A DNA stretch of 64,000 nt, from positions 1,612,001-1,676,000 of the forward strand of contig NZ_CP017990.1 of the NCBI RefSeq assembly GCF_002208095.1, written 5' to 3'. The notes under the pieces are model-generated. The model did no database searches, was not told the origin of the DNA, and saw only the letters and a program-made list of their open reading frames with translations. The translations under genes and the position numbers were made by a program. Shown here piece after piece: positions 1 through 8,754 of this stretch. The stretch comes from Enterobacter cloacae complex sp. ECNIH7 (GTDB taxonomy: Bacteria > Pseudomonadota > Gammaproteobacteria > Enterobacterales > Enterobacteriaceae). The first letter of the stretch is position 1. Each line of letters opens with the position of its first letter.

Positions 1-461
1 CCGCTGTAGCTGCTACTTCTACTGTTACTGGTGGTTACGCTCAGAGCGACTATCAGGGCGTGATGAACAAAGCTAACGGTTTCAACCTGAAGTATCGCTA
101 CGAGCAGGATAACAATCCACTGGGCGTGATCGGTTCTTTCACCTACACCGAGAAAGATCGTTCTGAAAACGGCGCATACAACAAAGGCCAGTACTACGGT
201 ATCACCGCTGGTCCAGCTTACCGTCTGAATGACTGGGCGAGCATCTACGGTGTTGTAGGTGTTGGCTACGGTAAATTCCAGCAGACTGAAAACCAGAGCG
301 AAAGCCGCACTGCAAGCAACAGCGACTATGGCTTCTCCTATGGCGCAGGCCTGCAGTTCAACCCAATCCAGGACGTTGCTCTGGACTTCTCCTATGAGCA
401 GAGCCGTATCCGCAACGTTGACGTTGGCACCTGGATCGCGGGCGTAGGTTACCGCTTCTAA
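1..461 (+). CDS. ompX: Outer membrane protein OmpX, 5' end missing
   Basis: OmpX is a small eight-stranded outer-membrane beta-barrel linked to envelope stress and adhesion. The window opens inside the signal peptide: only its last residues A-V-A are present. The mature chain of about 149 residues follows, starting ATSTVTGGYAQSD as in E. coli OmpX. Alternating hydrophobic strands are visible (FNLKYRYE, YYGITAGPAYR, YGFSYGAGLQF, ALDFSYEQSRIR). The chain ends GVGYRF, and the terminal Phe is the usual BAM recognition residue. The extracellular-loop segment around residues 77-87 of the mature chain differs from E. coli, as expected for this variable loop. A clear terminator follows 20 bases after the stop. 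The identification is firm; the true start lies upstream of the window. Confidence 0.97.
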   Translation, partial: AVAATSTVTGGYAQSDYQGVMNKANGFNLKYRYEQDNNPLGVIGSFTYTEKDRSENGAYNKGQYYGITAGPAYRLNDWASIYGVVGVGYGKFQQTENQSESRTASNSDYGFSYGAGLQFNPIQDVALDFSYEQSRIRNVDVGTWIAGVGYRF

Positions 462-480
462 TCACTCCGGTGAGCTAATA

Positions 481-511
481 AAAAATCCGCCCAATGTGGC
501 GGATTTTTTTT
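481..511 (+). terminator. Rho-independent terminator of ompX
   Basis: The arms AAATCCGCC (483-491) and GGCGGATTT (498-506) pair across a six-base loop. The hairpin is followed by a run of T, 20 bases after the ompX stop. Confidence 0.9.
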
Positions 512-514
512 GTG

Positions 515-605
515 GAAAGTAAAAGCAAAACGGCAACCCCAGGTTGCCGTTTTTAGTGTTGTTCCCTCTCCTCGTGGGAGAGGGTCAGGGGGAGGGTATC
601 GGACC
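515..605. repeat. Composite REP-like repeat, copy 1
   Basis: Two hairpins sit in tandem. The first pairs AACGGCAACC (529-538) with GGTTGCCGTT (542-551) over a three-base loop and has flanking A and T runs, so it can terminate from either side. The second pairs CCCTCTC (564-570) with GAGAGGG (78 bases into the repeat, 578-584). Nearly the same 75-90 bases recur at 23734-23823 and, inverted, at 27993-28080. The second half alone recurs at four further sites. This copy lies between the convergent genes ompX and opgE. Confidence 0.8.
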
Positions 606-606
606 G

Positions 607-2190
607 CTACTTACTCTTAATATCGAAAATATCCGTACCCAGATGGTTGTAGTCAACTTTCTGTAACTTGAAGTTGGTAACGTACACTGGGGGAGCTTTC
701 TTGTTAGAGACAAACGGGTAAGCCGTTTTTATCTGCTCGGCTGTAATTCCCGTCCACTGCGAGAAGAACTGCAGGAAATCATTTGCCGAACGGCGCGCTT
801 TAATCACGCGATGCGTTTTATCATCACTCGACAGCACCATAAACGGCACCTGGAAGTTCTGCTGGAACTTGTCATCATGCGCCAGGTACTGCACCTCTTT
901 ACCACGCTCTTTAAACGCCAGCCCATGATCCGAGAAATAGACCATGGAGAAGCTGTCGCCCGTATTGCGTAGCTGATCGTACAGCTTGCTCAGCAGGTCG
1001 TCGGTTTGCGTCATGGTGTAGAGATAGCAAGAGGTCTCTTTGGACTGCACGAACTCCGCGTACTTCCCGCCGGTCCGATCGCAGGCCTGCGGGTGCGACC
1101 CCATCAGGTGCAGGACGATCAGCTGAGGCTGGGTGCGCGGAGTGGCGAAGACCTGTGCCGTCATTTTCAGCAGCGCTTCGTCTTTGGTATTTTTGTCGGC
1201 TTCAAAGTCGCCGTTCTTAAGGAACTGCACTTCGTCGGCACGTTTGGCGATACTGGCGATGGCCGTATCGTATTCGCCAATTTGCCCCTGATTGGAGAAC
1301 CACCAGGTCTGATAACCCGCGCGGTTTGCCAGGGTGACAAAATTATCCTGATACTGAGGTTTGCCGTCGACGACCCGGTTAAGCGTCAGGCCGAGCGATT
1401 TCTGCGTCGAGCCGCTGGCCGCAACATAATCGGTAAACAGCGTGCCTTTGACCGAGCTGGCAAACGGTGTGTTATCCCAGTGTCCGCCGAAGGCTCCCAT
1501 TGCATCGCGACGGGCACTTTCCCCAATCACCACCACATAGGTGTGATACTTCGGCTTAACGGCCAGCACGTTCCAGGTGTCTTTCATATTGGAAAGCTCA
1601 GCCATGCGCGCCTGTTCGTCGAGAACCTCTTTATTATTTACAACGACGTCTTTAACGAAGCGGAAAACCGGATAGCCGATATTGATGAGCCTTAACTTAC
1701 CGTCCCAGGGAATATTCTGGATGGGGGCGACAAACGCCACGGCAACGCTGAACACCAGACAGAGTATTTCGATCTTACCCCAGGATTTTTTCTCGGCCGG
1801 CTGACGGCGGATGGCGATAACGCCCAACGCGAAGATAAAGATCCCGACCACGTAGCTGTACCACGGGAAGATCGTCAGGATCTCCGTTGACTCTTCCATA
1901 TTGGTCGAGTGCAGCGCCAGCAGGGTATTAAAGTTTGGCGAGCCGTAAGCCTGACCGAACGGGAAATAGAGTGCAGCAACCAGCGAACAGATCCCGATTA
2001 CTGTTTTTTGCACGCGCGGTGCGGTTCGCCACAGCACATGCAGAACGCAGGTGAAAGCCACCGCGTAGAGCAGACTAAAGGGATAACCCAGCGCAAAGTT
2101 AATCAGCAATGACTGCAAAAAGTAAAAACCCGTCCACGGGCTTAAGGCCCGGCTGCGGGTCACAACGGTATCTATCAGGGTTACATTCAT
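607..2190 (-). CDS. opgE: Phosphoethanolamine transferase for osmoregulated periplasmic glucans
   Basis: Inner-membrane enzyme that transfers phosphoethanolamine from phosphatidylethanolamine to periplasmic glucans, known in E. coli as OpgE (YbiP). At 527 residues the length equals the E. coli protein. About five membrane helices occupy residues 20-170. A periplasmic alkaline-phosphatase-fold domain follows, with the metal-binding start VVVIGESARRD near residue 225, the nucleophile region ASGSTQKSLG (probable Thr), HLMGSHP and the metal motif SDHG. The family also includes EptA and EptB, which modify lipid A and LPS. The close match along the whole chain favours OpgE over those. The gene is transcribed away from mntS and converges with ompX across a bidirectional repeat hairpin. 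Confidence 0.93.
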   Translation of the reverse strand: MNVTLIDTVVTRSRALSPWTGFYFLQSLLINFALGYPFSLLYAVAFTCVLHVLWRTAPRVQKTVIGICSLVAALYFPFGQAYGSPNFNTLLALHSTNMEESTEILTIFPWYSYVVGIFIFALGVIAIRRQPAEKKSWGKIEILCLVFSVAVAFVAPIQNIPWDGKLRLINIGYPVFRFVKDVVVNNKEVLDEQARMAELSNMKDTWNVLAVKPKYHTYVVVIGESARRDAMGAFGGHWDNTPFASSVKGTLFTDYVAASGSTQKSLGLTLNRVVDGKPQYQDNFVTLANRAGYQTWWFSNQGQIGEYDTAIASIAKRADEVQFLKNGDFEADKNTKDEALLKMTAQVFATPRTQPQLIVLHLMGSHPQACDRTGGKYAEFVQSKETSCYLYTMTQTDDLLSKLYDQLRNTGDSFSMVYFSDHGLAFKERGKEVQYLAHDDKFQQNFQVPFMVLSSDDKTHRVIKARRSANDFLQFFSQWTGITAEQIKTAYPFVSNKKAPPVYVTNFKLQKVDYNHLGTDIFDIKSK

Positions 2191-2451
2191 AGGTCACTAT
2201 CATGGATGAAAACGCCATGTGCTCACCCTGGCGTCAAGGGTCATAACCTGCCTGACAGTGCGTGGAGAGGGAATGAGGGTCCGCTTCAGCGAGCCGCAAA
2301 TTGTGCAGGGCTGCAAGAAGATAGTGCGAGCGCTAAATAATATCAACAGTTGCTAAGCAGATGTTTTGCGAAGGGGATTGCAAATCCGTAAAAAAGATCG
2401 GGAATAAGTCGGCTGGAAGCCAGTTTACAGCGTGATTGTGACGGGAAAATG

Positions 2452-2475
2452 AAGCGGCGTACCGCAACGCCGCTT
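2452..2475 (-). terminator. Hairpin after mntS
   Basis: AAGCGGCGT (2452-2460) pairs with ACGCCGCTT (2467-2475) over a six-base loop. The stem begins inside the mntS stop codon. Read on the minus strand it is followed by TTCATTTTC, a weak U-rich tail, so termination is likely but not certain. Confidence 0.6.
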
Positions 2476-2602
2476 AGTGGGAAGGTTTGTCGTCCTGATG
2501 CGGTTTGTTGTTAAACATATCGCACAGCATGTTCAACAGCATTAAGCGCACTTTAAAGGGAGAGTGGGTAAACACGGTCATGCACCTCTTGAATTCGTTC
2601 AT
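2474..2602 (-). CDS. mntS: Small manganese-response protein MntS
   Basis: A 42-residue protein beginning MNEFKRCMTVFTHSPFKVRL and matching E. coli MntS (the old RybA locus) over most of its length. In E. coli it is made when manganese is scarce and raises the usable manganese pool, probably by limiting the exporter MntP. The start at 2602 is supported by an AGGAGG-type ribosome site a few bases upstream and by the family length. A longer in-frame reading exists upstream but lacks support. Two MntR boxes lie 60-92 bases upstream, consistent with repression by MntR with manganese. The divergent neighbour is mntR itself, as in E. coli. Confidence 0.93.
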   Translation of the reverse strand: MNEFKRCMTVFTHSPFKVRLMLLNMLCDMFNNKPHQDDKPSH

Positions 2603-2661
2603 AAGACCTCCTGAGTTTTGATCCCTTCGATCCGTGAAGGGTGACTGCATTACATACAGAT

Positions 2662-2694
2662 ATAGCACAGGCTATATTGTATAGCTATGGCTAT
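2662..2694. promoter_or_regulatory. Two tandem MntR-box-like palindromes
   Basis: ATAGCACAGGCTAT (2662-2675) and ATAGCTATGGCTAT (2681-2694) both match the core of the known E. coli mntH MntR box, ATAGC-N3-GGCTAT. Their start points are 19 bases apart. They lie between the divergent genes mntS and mntR, nearer to mntS, and are probably the operator through which MntR represses mntS. Confidence 0.8.
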
Positions 2695-2706
2695 TTCGTT
2701 AATTTT

Positions 2707-2734
2707 TTGTGCTTGCGGAGCTATGGTTTACAAT
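2707..2734 (+). promoter_or_regulatory. Candidate sigma-70 promoter of mntR
   Basis: A -10 element TACAAT (2729-2734) lies 16 bases after a weak -35, TTGTGC (2707-2712). The mntR start codon is about 50 bases downstream and has a GAGG ribosome site. Confidence 0.45.
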
Positions 2735-2785
2735 GTGCGCTCTCGAAACCGGGCGCTGGAAGCGTCACCCCACTGAGGAAGTACA

Positions 2786-3259
2786 ATGAACCGTCGCGCA
2801 GGTCATCCGACAATGAGGAAAACGACGCAACTGGTGAATGTTGAAGAACATGTCGAAGGTTTTCGCCAGGTCCGTGAAGCGCACCGGCGTGAACTGATTG
2901 ATGACTATGTTGAACTCATTTCCGATCTGATTCGTGAGGTTGGTGAAGCGCGCCAGGTCGATATGGCCGCCAGGCTGGGGGTTTCACAGCCAACTGTCGC
3001 TAAAATGTTAAAACGCCTGGCCTCCGTGGGCTTAATTGAAATGATCCCCTGGCGCGGTGTTTTTCTGACGCCGGAAGGGGAGAAACTCGCGCAGGAGAGC
3101 CGCGAGCGCCATCAGCTTGTCGAGAATTTTTTACTGGTGCTGGGCGTCAGCCCGGAGATCGCCCGCCGGGATGCGGAAGGCATGGAACACCACGTCAGCG
3201 AAGAGACGCTGGTGAAGTTTCGCGAATTTACCCTTAAATATGGTCCCTCCGCTGAATGA
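2786..3259 (+). CDS. mntR: Manganese-responsive transcriptional regulator MntR
   Basis: DtxR-family regulator of 157 residues (E. coli 155). It represses mntH and mntS when loaded with Mn(II) and activates mntP. The N-terminal winged helix-turn-helix includes the recognition region [16 protein letters not shown] around residues 63-78. The metal-binding and dimerisation half contains [14 protein letters not shown] and [12 protein letters not shown], with the conserved Cys-free Glu/His ligands. The start is preceded by TGAGGAAG. The stop overlaps the ybiR start (ATGA), so the two genes are translationally coupled, as in E. coli. Confidence 0.96.
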   Translation: MNRRAGHPTMRKTTQLVNVEEHVEGFRQVREAHRRELIDDYVELISDLIREVGEARQVDMAARLGVSQPTVAKMLKRLASVGLIEMIPWRGVFLTPEGEKLAQESRERHQLVENFLLVLGVSPEIARRDAEGMEHHVSEETLVKFREFTLKYGPSAE

Positions 3260-4365
3260 AAATCCCCGGACTGCAGGCCCTGGCACGCGATCGTTTCTTC
3301 CATCTCTTATTACTCATTGGCGCAGGGTTAAGCCTCTTTGTGCCGTTTGCGCCACGCGCCTGGCCCGCCGCAATTGACTGGCGCACCATCATTACCCTGA
3401 GCGGTTTGATGATGCTCACCAAAGGGGTCGAGCTGAGCGGCTATTTTGACGTTCTGGGCCGTAAAATGGTGCGCCGCTTTGCCACCGAGCGCAGGCTGTC
3501 CCTGTTTATGGTGTTCTCCGCCGCGGTGCTGTCGACGTTTCTGACCAACGATGTGGCGCTGTTTATCATCGTGCCCCTCACGCTCACGCTGCGTAAGCTT
3601 TGCGAGATCCCGGTCAGCCGGCTGATCATCTTTGAAGCGCTGGCCGTCAATGCGGGCTCGCTTCTGACGCCAATCGGCAACCCGCAAAATATCCTTCTGT
3701 GGGGACGGTCCGGTCTGTCGTTCGCCGCCTTTACCTGGCAGATGGCCCCTCTGGCGCTGGTGATGATGCTCTCGCTGATGGCGGTATGCTGGTTCGCGTT
3801 TCCGGATAAAAAGCTGCAGTACCACAGCGGCACAACCGGCCCGCAGTGGCAGCCGCGCCTGGTGTGGAGCTGTCTTGGGTTATACATCATCTTTCTGTTC
3901 GCGCTGGAGCTGAAGTATGAGCTGGCGGGCGTCCTGCTCGTTGCCGCGGGGTTTGTCGTCCTGGCGCGTCGCGTGCTGGTGAGCGTGGACTGGACGCTGC
4001 TGCTGGTCTTTATGGCGATGTTTATTGATGTGCATCTCCTTATCCAGCTTCCGGTACTGCAGAACGTTCTGCACAGCGTCAGCACGCTGTCTCAGCCGGG
4101 ACTGTGGCTGACGGCGATTGGCCTGTCGCAGTTTATCAGCAACGTGCCGTCCACCATTCTGCTGCTCAACTATGTTCCGCCCGATACGCTTCTGGCCTGG
4201 GCGGTCAACATCGGCGGGTTTGGGCTGCTGCCCGGCTCGCTGGCAAACCTGATTGCGCTGCGTATGGCCAACGACCGTCGTATCTGGTGGCGTTTCCACG
4301 TCTGGTCGATTCCGATGCTGGTTTGGGCCGCGGCGATTGGTTTCGGAATATTCCTTCTCATATAG
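3256..4365 (+). CDS. ybiR: Inner membrane anion transporter family protein YbiR
   Basis: A 369-residue polytopic protein close to E. coli YbiR (372). It belongs to the ArsB/NhaD permease superfamily, with about ten to eleven hydrophobic helices and the family hairpin regions [19 protein letters not shown] and [13 protein letters not shown]. These two re-entrant loops with conserved Asn are typical of ion permeases of this fold. The substrate is not established. The four-base overlap with mntR suggests a link to metal homeostasis, but nothing in the sequence proves one. The downstream neighbour in E. coli is ldtB; here an inserted block of about 9 kb separates them. Confidence 0.88.
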   Translation: MKIPGLQALARDRFFHLLLLIGAGLSLFVPFAPRAWPAAIDWRTIITLSGLMMLTKGVELSGYFDVLGRKMVRRFATERRLSLFMVFSAAVLSTFLTNDVALFIIVPLTLTLRKLCEIPVSRLIIFEALAVNAGSLLTPIGNPQNILLWGRSGLSFAAFTWQMAPLALVMMLSLMAVCWFAFPDKKLQYHSGTTGPQWQPRLVWSCLGLYIIFLFALELKYELAGVLLVAAGFVVLARRVLVSVDWTLLLVFMAMFIDVHLLIQLPVLQNVLHSVSTLSQPGLWLTAIGLSQFISNVPSTILLLNYVPPDTLLAWAVNIGGFGLLPGSLANLIALRMANDRRIWWRFHVWSIPMLVWAAAIGFGIFLLI

Positions 4366-4373
4366 TGCGCAAT

Positions 4374-4461
4374 TTGTCAGTTTTTCCTGGCAAACGTATA
4401 GCAACGTCCTAGCTTTAGTGAACGGCATAGTGTGATGCCGCTCACTGACAGGACCGTTGCT
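4374..4461. promoter_or_regulatory. Promoter and long imperfect palindrome before the efflux operon
   Basis: A candidate promoter has -35 TTGTCA (4374-4379), a 17-base spacer and -10 TATAGC (4397-4402). Overlapping its -10 is a 62-base imperfect palindrome (4400-4461). The outer arms AGCAACGTCCT (4400-4410) and AGGACCGTTGCT (4450-4461) pair with one bulged base. Next pair AGTGA (4417-4421) with TCACT (4442-4446), then CGGCAT (4423-4428) with ATGCCG (4435-4440) around a six-base loop. The right outer arm holds AGGA, the only ribosome-site-like sequence before the ATG at 4467. It could be a regulator-binding operator or an RNA switch on translation. Confidence 0.6.
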
Positions 4462-4466
4462 GAACT

Positions 4467-5561
4467 ATGGCTGAAGATCAAAACCCGCCTGCTGACGAGC
4501 AGGACAAAAACAATAATGAGCGTAAGCGCCCGGGAAAGAAACCGTTAATTATCCTCGGCATTGTCGTGGTGGTGATGGTGGTCGTGGCGCTGGTCTGGTG
4601 GTTTTTAACCCGTAACGAAGAGACGACCGACGACGCCTTTACCGACGGCGACGTGGTGACGATTGCCCCCAAAACGGCGGGCTACGTTACCGAGCTGCGC
4701 GTGCGCGATAACCAGCGCGTGAAAAAGGGCGATCTGCTGGTGGTTATCGATCCGCGGGACACCACCGCGCAGCGCGATCAGGCTCAGGCCCAGCTTGGGC
4801 TGGCTATCGCGCAGCTGCATCAGGCCCAGGCGCAGCTGGCGCTTTCAAAAGTCCAGTATCCCGCCCAGCGTGACGAAGCCAAAGCGCAGGTGCTGAAAGC
4901 GCAGGCCGATCTGGCGAACGCGCAGGCGGAGTACCGTCGTCAGCGCGGCGTCGACCCGCGTGCGACCACTCAGCAAAGCATTGATTCCGCGAACGCTCAA
5001 CTGCGCAGCGCACAGGCAGGGCTGGCCAGCGCTCAGGCGCAGCTGGAAGTGGCAGAGCAGGTACAGCTGCAAATCCGCCAGCAGGAAACCAACGTTGAAG
5101 CGCGCGAGCGTCAGGTCGATCAGGCTAAAGCGCAGCTGGAAACCGCCAACCTTAATCTCTCCTATACCGAAGTCCGCGCCCCTTTCGACGGGTTTGTCAC
5201 CAAACGCAACGTGCAGCCCGGCACGCTGGTGCAGGCGGGAACGGCGCTGTTCTCGCTGGTTTCCCCGAACGTGTGGGTGGTCGCAAACTTTAAAGAGTCG
5301 CAGCTTGAACGCATGAAGCCGGGCGATAAGGTCACCGTGTCCGTCGACGCGTGGCCGGATATGGAGCTTGAGGGCCACGTAGACAGTATCCAGCAGGGCA
5401 GCGGCTCGCGCTTCTCCGCCTTCCCGGCAGAAAATGCCACCGGTAACTTCGTCAAAATTGTGCAGCGCGTGCCGGTCAAAATTGTGATTGATAAGGGCCT
5501 GGATCCAAACAAACCGCTGCCGCTGGGGCTGTCGGTTGCACCGAAGGTGACGGTGGAATGA
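4467..5561 (+). CDS. HlyD/EmrA-family membrane fusion protein of an efflux pump
   Basis: Periplasmic adaptor that joins an inner-membrane pump to an outer-membrane channel. The 364 residues read as a charged cytoplasmic tail (1-25), one membrane anchor (about 26-47), a biotinyl-lipoyl half-motif (TDGDVVTIAPKTAGYVTEL), a long Gln/Ala-rich coiled coil (about 95-215, repeated QAQAQL and ANAQAE units), the second lipoyl half (YTEVRAPFDGFVTKRNVQPG) and a beta-barrel domain. This is the EmrA/VceA layout. The stop overlaps the next gene by four bases, so adaptor and pump are coupled. The ribosome site lies inside a hairpin (see 4374-4461). The substrate is unknown, and the name emrA would overstate the evidence. 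Confidence 0.9.
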   Translation: MAEDQNPPADEQDKNNNERKRPGKKPLIILGIVVVVMVVVALVWWFLTRNEETTDDAFTDGDVVTIAPKTAGYVTELRVRDNQRVKKGDLLVVIDPRDTTAQRDQAQAQLGLAIAQLHQAQAQLALSKVQYPAQRDEAKAQVLKAQADLANAQAEYRRQRGVDPRATTQQSIDSANAQLRSAQAGLASAQAQLEVAEQVQLQIRQQETNVEARERQVDQAKAQLETANLNLSYTEVRAPFDGFVTKRNVQPGTLVQAGTALFSLVSPNVWVVANFKESQLERMKPGDKVTVSVDAWPDMELEGHVDSIQQGSGSRFSAFPAENATGNFVKIVQRVPVKIVIDKGLDPNKPLPLGLSVAPKVTVE

Positions 5562-7129
5562 CGGATCACAGCCACGACAGCTGGAAGCCCGCCAGCAATC
5601 CGTGGGCGGTGGCGATTGTCGTTACCCTGGCGGTATTCATGGAAATTCTGGATACCACCATCGTCAACGTGGCGCTGCCCCACGTGGCGGGCTCGCTCTC
5701 GTCCAGCTATGACGAATCCACATGGGTGTTAACCAGCTACCTGGTCGCGAACGGCATTGTGCTGCCCATCTCGGCGTTTCTGAGCCGGGTGTTTGGCCGC
5801 AAGCAGTTCTTCCTGATTTGCATCGTCATGTTTACCGTCTGCTCGTTCCTGTGCGGGATTGCCACCGAGCTGTGGCAGATCATCCTGTTCCGCGTGATGC
5901 AGGGCTTTTTTGGCGGCGGGCTGCAGCCCACGCAGCAGTCGGTGCTGCTCGACTACTTCAAACCCGAAGACAGGGGCAAAGCGTTTGGTCTGTCCTCCAT
6001 TGCGATTATCGTTGCGCCGGTGCTCGGCCCGACGCTGGGCGGCTGGATCACCGATAACTACTCCTGGCGCTGGGTGTTCTTTATCAATATCCCGGTGGGG
6101 ATAGTCACGGTGCTGGCGATCTATCAGCTGCTGGAAGATCCGCCCTGGGAGAGCAAGTCTAAAGAGAAGCTGACTATCGACTGGACGGGGATCGGCCTGA
6201 TCGCTTTAGGGCTTGGCTGCCTGCAGGTGATGCTCGACCGGGGAGAAGATGAGGACTGGTTCTACTCGAACTTTATCCGCACCTTCGGCGTGTTGACGCT
6301 TGTCGGCATTATCGGCGCCATCTACTGGCTGGTATATGCCAGAAAGCCGGTGGTGGATCTGCACTGCATGAAGGATCGCAACTTTGCCATCTCCAGCCTG
6401 CTGATGGCGGGGATGGCGATGATTTTGTACGGCAGCTCGGTGGTGATCCCCCAGCTGGCGCAGCAGGACCTGGGCTATACCGCCACCTGGTCCGGGCTGG
6501 TGCTGTCACCCGGGGCGGTGCTGATTGTGCTGACCATTCCGCTGGTGCTGAAGCTGATGCCGGTGGTGCAGACGCGCTGGATTATCGCCTTTGGCTTTAC
6601 CTGTCTGGCGGTGTCGTTCTTCTGGTCGCGAACGCTGACGCCGGATATCGACTTCGAAACGCTGGTGCTGTTCCGCAGCGCCCAGTCGCTGGGGCTGGGG
6701 TTCCTGTTTGTCCCGCTGACCACCATTGCGTTTATTTCTATCCCGAGGCGGCTGAACGCGGATGCCGCGGCGCTGTTCACCATGTTCCGTAACGTTGCGG
6801 GCTCGATTGGCATATCCCTTTCGACGGCGGCCATCACCGAACGCGCGCAGGCCCACAGCGCGCACCTTGCGTACCACGCCTCGCCGTTTAACGAGCAGTT
6901 CCAGCAGGCCATCCGCGAAAGCGCGCAGGCGATCCAGAACTTTACCACTCAGGTCGGTGACCCGACCGGCATCGCCACCGGCCGCATGTACCAGACCATG
7001 ATTGAGCAGTCGCGCTTCCTGGCCTATATCGACGTGTTCACCATTCTGAGCGCGGTGGCCTTGTTACTGATTCCGTTTTGTTTGTTGCTCTCGCCGGTTA
7101 AGAGCGAGGGGAGTGCAGGAGCACATTGA
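5558..7129 (+). CDS. DHA2-family MFS drug:proton antiporter (EmrB-like)
   Basis: Inner-membrane pump of 523 residues with about 14 hydrophobic helices, the size and layout of the DHA2 family (EmrB, FarB, VceB). Family motifs are visible: LDTTIVNVALPHVAGSL in helix 1 (motif D1), SRVFGRKQFF in the loop after helix 2 (motif A), and APVLGPTLGGWITD in helix 5 (the antiporter motif C). It lies between an adaptor gene and an outer-membrane factor gene. Overlapping stops and starts on both sides make this a complete tripartite exporter encoded as a unit. Substrates cannot be read from sequence; hydrophobic drugs, bile salts or fatty acids are typical for relatives. Confidence 0.92.
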   Translation: MTDHSHDSWKPASNPWAVAIVVTLAVFMEILDTTIVNVALPHVAGSLSSSYDESTWVLTSYLVANGIVLPISAFLSRVFGRKQFFLICIVMFTVCSFLCGIATELWQIILFRVMQGFFGGGLQPTQQSVLLDYFKPEDRGKAFGLSSIAIIVAPVLGPTLGGWITDNYSWRWVFFINIPVGIVTVLAIYQLLEDPPWESKSKEKLTIDWTGIGLIALGLGCLQVMLDRGEDEDWFYSNFIRTFGVLTLVGIIGAIYWLVYARKPVVDLHCMKDRNFAISSLLMAGMAMILYGSSVVIPQLAQQDLGYTATWSGLVLSPGAVLIVLTIPLVLKLMPVVQTRWIIAFGFTCLAVSFFWSRTLTPDIDFETLVLFRSAQSLGLGFLFVPLTTIAFISIPRRLNADAAALFTMFRNVAGSIGISLSTAAITERAQAHSAHLAYHASPFNEQFQQAIRESAQAIQNFTTQVGDPTGIATGRMYQTMIEQSRFLAYIDVFTILSAVALLLIPFCLLLSPVKSEGSAGAH

Positions 7130-8652
7130 TGATACACAGACGTTTACACCCCCTGATGATAATGATGCTGCTTGCGGGCTGCGCCGTCGGGCCGGACTAT
7201 CAACCGCCCGCGCCGCCTGCCGTCACGCACTGGAACGATAAGGGCGACAGCGCGGTAAAATCGCAGACCGCTTCCGCCGCGACCAACCCGCGCTGGTGGA
7301 AAACCTTCGGTTCGCCGCAGTTAGACAGCCTGGTTGAGCGCGCCATTGCCGGGAACCTGACGCTGCAGCAGACGGTGCTGCGCATCGCCGGCGCGCGCGA
7401 ACAGATTAACCAGGCGGGCGGGGCATTTTATCCGTCGGTGAACGGCAATCTGCAGGCGACGCGCCAGCAGCTCGGGCTGGAAGGGGAGCTGAAATCCCAC
7501 GGCGTGTATGACCAGGTGGATAGCATCGATCCCGCTCTCAAGGGCGCGCTGGGACCGCTGACGCAACCGATCAACCTCTATCAGGGCAGCTTCGACGCCC
7601 AGTGGGAAATTGACCTGTGGGGCAAGGTGCGCCGGCAGGTGGAAGCCGCCGAAGCGCAGCAGAAAGCCGCCATCGAGCAGCGTAACGACGCGCTGGTGTC
7701 GCTGGAGGCTGAAGTGGCGCGCGCGTGGCTCCAGCTGCGCGGGGCGCAGAGCATTATCGCCACGCTGAACACCCAGATTAAAAGCGCGCAGCAGACGCTG
7801 GATCTGACGGAAAGCCGCCAGCGCGGCGGGCTGTCGCCGCAGATGGACGTGGAAAACGCCCGGGCGCAGCTGGGCAACCTCGAAGCGCAACTGCCGCAGT
7901 ATCAGGCGCAGGAGCGGCAGGCGATGAACGGCCTGGCGATCCTCCTCGGCAAGCCGCCTGGGGCGCTGGATGCGGAATTGCAAAGCGTGCAGCCGATGCC
8001 GGCCCTTCCGGATATCGTGCAAACGGGCATTCCGTCCACGCTGGCGCGACGCCGTCCGGACGTGCGCGAAGCGGAGGCGAACCTTCACGCCGCCACGGCG
8101 CAAATCGGCGTCTCGGTGGCGGAGTTGTTCCCGAGCTTTACGCTCTCCGGGCAGTTTGGCCTGCGCAACAGCGAAACCAACTGGCTGACCGACTGGAGCA
8201 GCCACTTCTACAGCTTTGGCCCGCAGGTCTCTATTCCGATCTTCCAGGGCGGTCGGCTGGTCTCCAGCGTCAAGGTGGCGCGCGCGCAGCAGGGAGCGGC
8301 GGTGCTGGACTATCGCCAGACTGTGCTGACCGCGCTCGGGGATGTGGAAAACGCGCTGGTGAGCTATCGCACCGACCAGCAGCGTGAAGCGGGTCTCGCA
8401 AAAACGATCGACGCCCTGCAAAACGCTTTTGACCTGGCAAGCGACAGCTACCGCCAGGGGATTGCCAGCTTTATCGACGTGCTGGACGCGCAGCGGCAGC
8501 TCGCGCAGGCCGAGCAGCAGCGCGCGCAGGCGCAGGTGCAGAGCGCGCTCGATCTGGTGGCGCTCTACAAGGCCCTCGGCGGCGGCTGGGAGCCGTATCA
8601 GCAGGTGCAGTTACCGGACTACAGCGTCTTTGGCGACGCCCCGCGCGGATAA
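7129..8652 (+). CDS. Outer membrane efflux lipoprotein (NodT/TolC-type factor)
   Basis: The 507-residue outer-membrane channel of the tripartite pump. The N-terminus is a lipoprotein signal with lipobox LLAGC (Cys near residue 19), followed by AVGPDYQPP, the hallmark of NodT/OprM-like factors. Two outer membrane efflux protein repeats follow, rich in long amphipathic helices with strand segments such as SFDAQWEIDLWGKVRRQVEAAEAQ and SFTLSGQFGLRNSE. I place the start at the ATG at 7129, which overlaps the pump gene's TGA stop (TGATG) and has GGAG upstream; a TTG three bases earlier is less likely. A dedicated channel gene means this pump need not share TolC. Confidence 0.9.
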   Translation: MIHRRLHPLMIMMLLAGCAVGPDYQPPAPPAVTHWNDKGDSAVKSQTASAATNPRWWKTFGSPQLDSLVERAIAGNLTLQQTVLRIAGAREQINQAGGAFYPSVNGNLQATRQQLGLEGELKSHGVYDQVDSIDPALKGALGPLTQPINLYQGSFDAQWEIDLWGKVRRQVEAAEAQQKAAIEQRNDALVSLEAEVARAWLQLRGAQSIIATLNTQIKSAQQTLDLTESRQRGGLSPQMDVENARAQLGNLEAQLPQYQAQERQAMNGLAILLGKPPGALDAELQSVQPMPALPDIVQTGIPSTLARRRPDVREAEANLHAATAQIGVSVAELFPSFTLSGQFGLRNSETNWLTDWSSHFYSFGPQVSIPIFQGGRLVSSVKVARAQQGAAVLDYRQTVLTALGDVENALVSYRTDQQREAGLAKTIDALQNAFDLASDSYRQGIASFIDVLDAQRQLAQAEQQRAQAQVQSALDLVALYKALGGGWEPYQQVQLPDYSVFGDAPRG

Positions 8653-8754
8653 ATTCAGAGGATTGGGCAAGAAACGGACAGGAACACCACATTCGCGATG
8701 GCTGAGGGGCGGGTATAACTATCGGGTACCCAATCGACATGCGAGGAATAACTT

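Noticed and set aside
1006..1695. Long plus-strand frame inside opgE, and similar long frames opposite ybiT, the GH31 gene and ybiW
   Set aside because: These are antisense shadows of GC-rich genes; the opposite strand encodes full-length known families.
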